Of a stretch of DNA of 11,465 bases, positions 7,061 to 11,465 are shown piece by piece; within the stretch, counting starts at the first letter, position 1, and the number at the start of each line of letters is the position of its first letter. Location of the stretch: positions 1 through 11,465 of the forward strand of contig JAUTXM010000087.1 of NCBI GenBank assembly GCA_030838025.1, given 5' to 3'. The translations under genes and the position numbers were made by a program. The DNA is from Acidimicrobiaceae bacterium (GTDB taxonomy: Bacteria > Actinomycetota > Acidimicrobiia > Acidimicrobiales > Palsa-688). The notes under the pieces were generated by a model. That model did no database searches. It was given only the letters and a program-made list of their open reading frames with translations, and was not told the origin of the DNA.

Positions 7061-7836
7061 TGCCCTCGGTGGGGCTGCCCAGCTCGGAGCTGGTTGCGGC
7101 AGAGGGCATCGAAACCCAGATCCGGCGAGTCCGGGTGGGCGACGGCCACGTGCTGGTGGCCCGGCTGACGTCGGGGGAGGTCGTGGCGTTCGCGCCGGTG
7201 TGCCCGCACCAGTTCACCGAGCTGGACGAGGCGACCATCCGGGACGGGACGCTGCGATGCCCGCGTCATGGGTACCTGTACGACACCAGGTCAGGCGAGA
7301 ATATCCATCCCGGTCGCGAGACTTCACCGGAGAATATGTGGAAGGTGCGACCTGGGTTCTTGCCTTGTTATCAGGTCCGCGAGGAGGGCGGGTGGATCTC
7401 GGTATCTGATGATCCTTCTCCCCCACCGCTGGCCTATGACCCGGCGCTGGAGGAGCGCCCGGCTCGAGGTGACGGCGATGACCCGGCCCCGGTGGGCGCG
7501 GGCGCGGCGTCGCCGGCCGCGGGCGGAGCGCCGGTCGCGGGCGGAGCGCCGGCCGCCGTCGAGCAGTCCCTGAAGTTCCTCACCGCAGCCTCGGGGTCGA
7601 CGTTCGAGATCCGACTGCCACTGGTCCCCCGCCCCGGATTTTCCTGGCGGTTCGAAGTGGTCGGCGAGCTGCTGCAGGTGGTCGACGAGCAGTTCGAGCC
7701 CGGGTACTCACCCTGCCACCTCGTCCGGGTGGCCGCCCATGGCGTGGGGGCGGCCACCCTTTCGTGCATCTATGCGGGCGAGCAGGGGGAACGGGCCGAG
7801 GTGCGGACGTTCATCGTGCGGGTCCAACCAGGTTGA
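7060..7836 (+). CDS. Rieske [2Fe-2S] protein with C-terminal chagasin-like domain
   Basis: 258 residues. Residues about 10-117 form a Rieske domain with cluster ligands C48, H50, C67 and H70 (CPH-x16-C-P-R-H), in the soluble ferredoxin/NirD-like style; there is no membrane helix or signal peptide. Residues about 118-168 are an Asp/Pro/Ala/Gly linker with repeated GGAP units. The C-terminal part (about 168-256) aligns by eye with chagasin (inhibitor family I42): G-x3-E-I-x-L-P-x2-P-x2-G-F-x-W-x-F-E (residues 179-199), then a LLQVVDEQFEP strand and a HLVRVAAHGVG strand. The inhibitory loops are not kept: NPTTG is VPRPG, and the GxGG and RPW loops are missing. Whether it inhibits peptidases is therefore doubtful. 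The ATG overlaps the MgtC stop, which suggests translational coupling and a shared role near the membrane. The Rieske call is firm; the second domain is an inference. Confidence 0.88.
   Translation: MPSVGLPSSELVAAEGIETQIRRVRVGDGHVLVARLTSGEVVAFAPVCPHQFTELDEATIRDGTLRCPRHGYLYDTRSGENIHPGRETSPENMWKVRPGFLPCYQVREEGGWISVSDDPSPPPLAYDPALEERPARGDGDDPAPVGAGAASPAAGGAPVAGGAPAAVEQSLKFLTAASGSTFEIRLPLVPRPGFSWRFEVVGELLQVVDEQFEPGYSPCHLVRVAAHGVGAATLSCIYAGEQGERAEVRTFIVRVQPG
7512..7556. repeat. 18-bp tandem repeat in the Rieske protein linker
   Basis: Two 18-bp units differing at one base (gccggccgcgggcggagc, then gccggtcgcgggcggagc), followed by a half unit, encode the Ala/Gly/Pro linker between the Rieske domain and the C-terminal domain. 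Confidence 0.8.
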
Positions 7837-7841
7837 CCTGG
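7828..7841. terminator. small hairpin between convergent genes
   Basis: CCAGG-TTGA-CCTGG forms a five-pair stem with a four-base loop spanning the Rieske stop codon, in the 11-bp gap before the convergent small gene. There is no T-run on either side, so it would be a weak bidirectional terminator at best. Confidence 0.25.
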
Positions 7842-7847
7842 CGCCGA

Positions 7848-8045
7848 CTACTGGAAGTACCAGTAGCCGCCCAGCTCCCCGCAGAAGTGGTCGGTGCCCC
7901 CGGCGGCACGGCACCGCTGGTAGGCCGGGGCGCCGGTCGAATCATCGACCCTGGCGGTCGCCGTTTGGGTGGCGGCCAGCGCGGTGGTTGCACCAGTGAT
8001 AGTGATGAATCCGGCGAGCATGGCGGAGGCAATCAGCTTCTTCAT
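7848..8045 (-). CDS. small secreted peptide with two cysteines
   Basis: 65 residues beginning MKKLIASAMLAGFITITGAT. It has a textbook Sec signal: Lys-Lys, a hydrophobic core (4-19) and an Ala-Leu-Ala cleavage site after residue 24. The mature part would be about 41 residues with two cysteines (C45, C55) and an aromatic Gly-Gly-Tyr-Trp-Tyr-Phe-Gln end, so a single disulfide loop is plausible. I recognise no family. The ATG at 8045 is chosen because the signal peptide starts there and AAGGGAG lies about ten bases upstream. The open frame extends to 8252, but that part overlaps the divergent gene and its promoter. It lies 11 bp from the convergent Rieske gene and is divergent from the 8203 gene across 157 bp. 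Confidence 0.75.
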   Translation of the reverse strand: MKKLIASAMLAGFITITGATTALAATQTATARVDDSTGAPAYQRCRAAGGTDHFCGELGGYWYFQ

Positions 8046-8114
8046 TGTAGGTTCGCTCCCTTGTCTTTTGATGATCGACATCCTCGATCCGTGAGTTATT
8101 CGCATCGCGTCGCA

Positions 8115-8169
8115 CTCCGGATCAGTCGGATATTCAAACGGAGATTTCTCGTTCGAAAGTGATCCGGAG
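8115..8169. repeat. 9-bp inverted repeat in the divergent intergenic region
   Basis: ctccggatc (8115-8123) and gatccggag (8161-8169) are exact reverse complements 37 bp apart, in the 157-bp gap between the secreted-peptide gene and the 8203 gene. The second arm is shared with the tighter hairpin at 8164-8179. Together they make three ctccgg/ccggag half-sites, as expected for operator sites of a dimeric regulator or for alternative stems. The rest of this gap is less GC-rich than the genes around it and holds no ORF I can support. Confidence 0.5.
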
Positions 8170-8179
8170 AAGGCTCCGG
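8164..8179. promoter_or_regulatory. perfect hairpin/operator over the -35 region of the 8203 gene
   Basis: CCGGAG-AAGG-CTCCGG is a perfect six-base inverted repeat. It covers the place where the -35 element of the -10 box at 8190-8195 would be, so a protein bound here would be expected to block or replace -35 recognition. The operator role is inferred from position. Confidence 0.45.
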
Positions 8180-8189
8180 CGACGCGCCG

Positions 8190-8195
8190 TACAAT
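8190..8195 (+). promoter_or_regulatory. -10 box of a probable leaderless promoter
   Basis: TACAAT matches the actinobacterial -10 pattern TAnnnT and the sigma-70 consensus at five of six bases. Seven bases separate it from the ATG at 8203, so transcription would begin at or next to the start codon. No Shine-Dalgarno sequence is present at the usual distance, which is consistent. No good -35 match is visible. Confidence 0.6.
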
Positions 8196-8202
8196 CGACG
8201 CG

Positions 8203-8649
8203 ATGGAATCCGACGAAGACCCGCAGGAAGACCCGGCGGCGGGACCCTTCACCTACCTGCTGATGCTCGACACCGGGTCACCGGTGTCGCGAGAGGCGGC
8301 CGAGGCGGCGCGGGCGCTCGTCACGGCGCGCCTCGAACGTGACGACCCGCGCATGTTCTATGCGGAACTGAAGCGCCAGGTGAACCGCATCTTCGACGGC
8401 GTGCAGGTTTCAGCCGAGTTGAAGCCACTCGTCGAGGAGCGCGTCGAGTGGGTCGCCAGCCTGCTGTCCGCCATGGCGGTCGTCACCGAAATGCTGGTGC
8501 ACGGCTCGACCGGGCTCACCCGGGCGGTGGCCGACGCCACGGCGGAGGAGCCCGACGAGAAGGACGCCTACGTGGCGCTCATGGCGACGCCGGAGCGCCT
8601 GATCGAACTGACCTTCCAGCTGGCCGAGGAAAAGGGCTGGACGATCTGA
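8203..8649 (+). CDS. hypothetical acidic helical protein, 148 residues
   Basis: I recognise no family. The N-terminus is strongly acidic (MESDEDPQEDP), followed by predicted helices rich in Ala, Glu, Arg and Leu (about 27-48, 51-65, 70-85, 86-112, 119-147). There are no cysteines, signal peptide or clear membrane helix, although 84-97 (ASLLSAMAVVTEML) is mildly hydrophobic. It is probably cytoplasmic. The ATG at 8203 is supported by the -10 box seven bases upstream. It is convergent with the PEP carboxylase gene, with 33 bp between the stops; that gap holds two copies of gtcgtgtc and no convincing terminator. Confidence 0.75.
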   Translation: MESDEDPQEDPAAGPFTYLLMLDTGSPVSREAAEAARALVTARLERDDPRMFYAELKRQVNRIFDGVQVSAELKPLVEERVEWVASLLSAMAVVTEMLVHGSTGLTRAVADATAEEPDEKDAYVALMATPERLIELTFQLAEEKGWTI

Positions 8650-8682
8650 GTCCAGTCGTGTCCGGTCGTGTCGGGGTAACGG

Positions 8683-11463
8683 CTAGCCGGTGTTGCGCAG
8701 GCCCGACGCCACCCCGTTGACGGTGAGCAGCAGGGCCCGGCGCAGGAGCGGTTCCGGCTCGCTCGAGGTCCGCAGGCGGGCGAGCAGCGCCACCTGGAGA
8801 TAGCAGATGGGGTCCAGGTGGGTGCGCCGCACCCGGATGGCCTGCTCCAGGTCGGGGTGATCCTCGACCAAGTGCTGGTGGCCGGTGAGGCGGAGGATCT
8901 CCTGCTTGGTCAGCTCGTGCTCGTTCCTGATCACCTCGAACAGGTGCTGGTGGGCCGGGTCGACCAGGGTGCGAACATAGTGGGCCGCCACTTCCATGTC
9001 GGTCTTGGCGACGGTCATCTCGACGCTGGCGACGAACGAACGGAAGAAGTGCCACTGCTGGTACATCTCGGCGAGGGTGTCGCCCCACCCGTCGCCTCGG
9101 GCCGCGGCCAGTCCAGAGCCCAGGCCGAACCATCCGGGCACGATCTGGCGGGACTGGTTCCAGCCGAACACCCAGGGGATGGCCCGCAGGCCGCCCAGTC
9201 CCCCACCTTCTTCAGGCCTGGTCGACGGGCGGGAGCCGATGTTGAGCGCCGCCAGCTCGTTGACCGGGGTGGCGGTGAGGAAGTACTCGAGCAGGCCGGG
9301 GCTCTCCACCAGCGAACGGTAGGCGACGTAGGCGGCGTCGGAAACGCCGGTCATGGCGTTGTCCCAGTGGCGCAGGACATCCAGGTCGACCCGGGACTGG
9401 CGGTGCAGGAGCGACGCTTCGAGGACGGCCGCCAAGGCGAGCTCCAAGTTGTGCCGGGCCAGCCCGGGCAGCCCGTACTTGGCCGAGATGGCCTCGCCCT
9501 GTTCGGTCACCTTGATGCGGCCTTCGAGGGTGCCGTAGGGCTGGGCCAGGATCGATTCGTGGGTCGGGCCACCGCCCCGGCTCACCGAACCGCCTCGGCC
9601 GTGGGAGATCCGCAGCACCACACCGTGGCGCTGGACCACGTCGCGCAGTTGGCGCTGGGCCCGGTGAATCTCCCATCGCGACGTGGTGATACCGGCGTCC
9701 TTGTTGGAGTCGGAGTACCCGAGCATGACTTCTTGGATCTCGCCTCGAAGTGATACCACCCGGCGGTAGAGGGAATTGCTGAGCAGCCGGTCCAGGATCT
9801 CGCCCGCCCGACGAAGCTCCTCGACGGTCTCGAACAACGGCACGAAGCCGATCTTGGCGACCCCCTCGCCCCCGCCTCGCACGTCGATCAAGCCCGCTTC
9901 GCGCGCCAGCACGACCGCGGCCAAGACGTCGTCGGCCCCCTTGGTCATGGACACGATGTAGCTCTCGATGACCTCGGGGCCGAAGCGGTCGATGGCCGTG
10001 CGGATGGCGTGAAAGGCGTCCATGGTCCGGGCCACGGCGCCGTCGAGGACCGTGGTCGGTCCGATGAGGGGACGCCGGCTGGCCAACTCGCCGAGCAGCA
10101 CCTCGGTCCGCTCGTCGGGCTCCAACGCGCCGTACAGCACCGGGAGGTCGCCCACCCGGTCGAACAGGTCGGCCAGCACCGCGTGGTGGCGGGCCGCGTG
10201 TTCCCTGACATCCATGGTGGCCAGGTCAAGACCGATGGTCGCCACCAGGCGAATGACCCGCCGCAGGGCGCCGTCGGCCAGTAGTTCACCACGGTTCTGG
10301 CGGAGTGAGGTGTCCATCAGTTGCAGGTCTGCCAGCAGGTCGGCCCGTTGCCGGTAGTCGCGGCCGGGCTGGTGGGCCGACACCGCGATCGCCCGGCGGC
10401 GGGTCTCGTGGAGGCGCTCGCGGATGTAGAAGCACTTCAGCCGGTAGGGCTCGTCGGCGTTCAGCCGGGCGAAGCGGTCGTAGACCTCTGGGAAGTCGCG
10501 CCGGTCGTCCTCGAGGCTGGCCAGCAACTCCTGCGATGCCGGCGCCACCCGGGTCGATGTGCTCAGCTGCCACGACAGCTCCTCGATCAGCGGCACGAGG
10601 AGGCCCATGGCCTGCTCGCGCTGCATGGCCAGGACGCTCAGTGTGACCTCGGCGGTCACGTAGGGATTGCCGTCACGGTCACCCGCGACCCACGTCCCAA
10701 ACCGCAGCGGCCGGGCGTCGAACGGCAGCTCGATGCCCAGCCGGGCCATCTCGCGGTCCAGGTCTTCCAGCAGGTCGGGCATGACGTTGCGGAACAGGTC
10801 GACCAGGTAATAGATGACCGAATCGGCCTCGTCGCGCGGCTCGGGCTTGTCGAGGCGCAGTTCGTCGGTCTGCCAGATGGCATCGATTACCTCGGCCAGC
10901 TTCCGGTCGGCGGTGCCGATGTCCTCGGCGGTCGCGGGGTACGACCGGTCGCCCAGCAACTCCGCCACCCGACGCAACTTCATGAGGATCGAACGCCGGG
11001 CCGCTTCGGTGGGGTGAGCCGTGAACACCGGCCGCAGCTCGAGGCTGTCGACCACGCGGTGAAGGATCGGCGCGTCGACTCGTTCGTCCTGCACCCGGTC
11101 GATCGTCTGGCGGAGCCACCCGCCCGGGCCATGGCCCCGGCGGTCGCTCAGGTCGTGGACCTGGCCGACCTGCTCGGCCACGTTGGCCAGCCGGGAGAAG
11201 GCAGAGAACGCCCGAACCAGCCGTATCGACGTGTCGAGGTCCAGGTTCGAGAGGATCGTGACGAGGTCCGATGCCGGGTCAGGGGCGCCGCCATGGGGGG
11301 GCGCGGTTGCCGTCTCTCCCTCGGAGGAGGTCGCGACGGAGTATTCGGTGAGGTCGCGCACCTGGCGGACGAGTGCGGCCAGTTCTGGTCCCTCCTGACG
11401 AACGAGCGACTCGTCGAGCAGCCGGGCCATCTCGCGGTCCAGGTCTTCCAGCAGGTCGGGCAT
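8683..11463 (-). CDS. ppc: phosphoenolpyruvate carboxylase (5' end doubtful)
   Basis: Adds bicarbonate to phosphoenolpyruvate to give oxaloacetate and phosphate, refilling the TCA cycle in the cytoplasm. As read it has 926 residues, a normal length. Signatures: FTAHPTEAARRS with catalytic H150 (E. coli His138); GTWVAGDRDGNPYVTAEVT (256-274); MLGYSDSNKDAG (580-591) with K588; HGRGGSVSRGGGP (621-633) with R623 and R629; KVTEQGEAISAKYGLP (651-666); and the invariant C-terminal LRNTG. An insert rich in Ser/Pro/Gly (about 44-66) lies in the N-terminal region. The first 15 residues (MPDLLEDLDREMARL) are an exact copy of residues 228-242, where they belong by comparison with the E. coli enzyme, and the copy runs to the last base of the window. 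The genuine N-terminus is therefore probably missing or misassembled, and the ATG at 11463 should not be trusted as the start. The rest of the frame is intact. Confidence 0.95.
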   Translation of the reverse strand: MPDLLEDLDREMARLLDESLVRQEGPELAALVRQVRDLTEYSVATSSEGETATAPPHGGAPDPASDLVTILSNLDLDTSIRLVRAFSAFSRLANVAEQVGQVHDLSDRRGHGPGGWLRQTIDRVQDERVDAPILHRVVDSLELRPVFTAHPTEAARRSILMKLRRVAELLGDRSYPATAEDIGTADRKLAEVIDAIWQTDELRLDKPEPRDEADSVIYYLVDLFRNVMPDLLEDLDREMARLGIELPFDARPLRFGTWVAGDRDGNPYVTAEVTLSVLAMQREQAMGLLVPLIEELSWQLSTSTRVAPASQELLASLEDDRRDFPEVYDRFARLNADEPYRLKCFYIRERLHETRRRAIAVSAHQPGRDYRQRADLLADLQLMDTSLRQNRGELLADGALRRVIRLVATIGLDLATMDVREHAARHHAVLADLFDRVGDLPVLYGALEPDERTEVLLGELASRRPLIGPTTVLDGAVARTMDAFHAIRTAIDRFGPEVIESYIVSMTKGADDVLAAVVLAREAGLIDVRGGGEGVAKIGFVPLFETVEELRRAGEILDRLLSNSLYRRVVSLRGEIQEVMLGYSDSNKDAGITTSRWEIHRAQRQLRDVVQRHGVVLRISHGRGGSVSRGGGPTHESILAQPYGTLEGRIKVTEQGEAISAKYGLPGLARHNLELALAAVLEASLLHRQSRVDLDVLRHWDNAMTGVSDAAYVAYRSLVESPGLLEYFLTATPVNELAALNIGSRPSTRPEEGGGLGGLRAIPWVFGWNQSRQIVPGWFGLGSGLAAARGDGWGDTLAEMYQQWHFFRSFVASVEMTVAKTDMEVAAHYVRTLVDPAHQHLFEVIRNEHELTKQEILRLTGHQHLVEDHPDLEQAIRVRRTHLDPICYLQVALLARLRTSSEPEPLLRRALLLTVNGVASGLRNTG
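10738..10784. repeat. 47-bp direct repeat, internal copy (in ppc)
   Basis: Identical over 47 bases to 11419-11465, same orientation, offset 681 bp (exactly 227 codons). This copy lies where the segment is expected in PEP carboxylase: the corresponding E. coli segment also precedes the Pro-rich strand leading to the GDRDGNP motif. Confidence 0.97.
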
Positions 11464-11465
11464 GA
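11419..11465. repeat. 47-bp direct repeat, terminal copy at window edge
   Basis: Exact second copy of 10738-10784, ending at the last base of the window, so its full length is unknown. It replaces the expected start of ppc. Identity stops abruptly at 11419, after which the sequence is ordinary PEP carboxylase N-terminal coding sequence. Confidence 0.97.

Noticed and set aside
8046..8252. Upstream extension of the secreted-peptide frame
   Set aside because: It would bury the signal peptide inside the protein and covers the promoter and start of the divergent gene.
8650..8682. Possible terminator between the convergent 8203 gene and ppc
   Set aside because: Only a short direct repeat of gtcgtgtc is present; there is no stable stem or T-run.
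8818..9753. 311-residue plus-strand ORF
   Set aside because: Exactly antisense to conserved PEP carboxylase coding sequence.

Overview
The window is about 11.5 kb of high-GC, densely coded DNA. Short intergenic gaps, GTG starts, a likely leaderless promoter and the protein set (PEP carboxylase, MgtC/SapB, EamA, crotonase, a DUF1800/DUF1501 pair) fit a free-living actinobacterium. An Acidimicrobiia-like lineage is my guess, at low confidence and from gene style only. I see no tRNA, rRNA, insertion sequence, phage gene or CRISPR array. No gene-free stretch exceeds 300 bases; the longest are about 157 bp (8046-8202) and 121 bp (428-548).

Layout: (1) 1-427, minus: N-terminal half of an EamA/DMT permease cut by the left edge. 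(2) 549-3331, plus: a two-gene operon of a DUF1800 protein and a Tat-signal DUF1501 protein. (3) 3353-6504, minus: a crotonase-family enzyme, then a membrane-anchored protein resembling the large subunit of N,N-dimethylformamidase, then an 81-residue protein of unknown function. (4) 6590-7836, plus: an MgtC/SapB membrane protein whose stop codon overlaps the start of a Rieske [2Fe-2S] protein. That Rieske protein carries a C-terminal domain resembling chagasin (I42 peptidase inhibitor fold). (5) 7848-8045, minus: a 65-residue secreted peptide with two cysteines. (6) 8203-8649, plus: an unrecognised acidic helical protein behind a probable leaderless promoter that overlaps a perfect hairpin. 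(7) 8683-11463, minus: phosphoenolpyruvate carboxylase, reaching the right edge.

The genes do not form one pathway. The clearest functional units are the DUF1800-DUF1501 pair, where only the second gene has an export signal, and the MgtC-Rieske/chagasin-like pair, which looks translationally coupled. Several proteins that are or may be exported carry Ala/Gly/Pro-rich linkers built from short in-frame tandem DNA repeats.

Two points deserve most attention. The last 47 bases of the window are an exact in-frame copy of positions 10738-10784 inside the PEP carboxylase gene, so the apparent N-terminus of that protein is either a real partial duplication or an assembly/contig-end artefact. The Rieske/chagasin-like fusion is an architecture I do not recognise as described.
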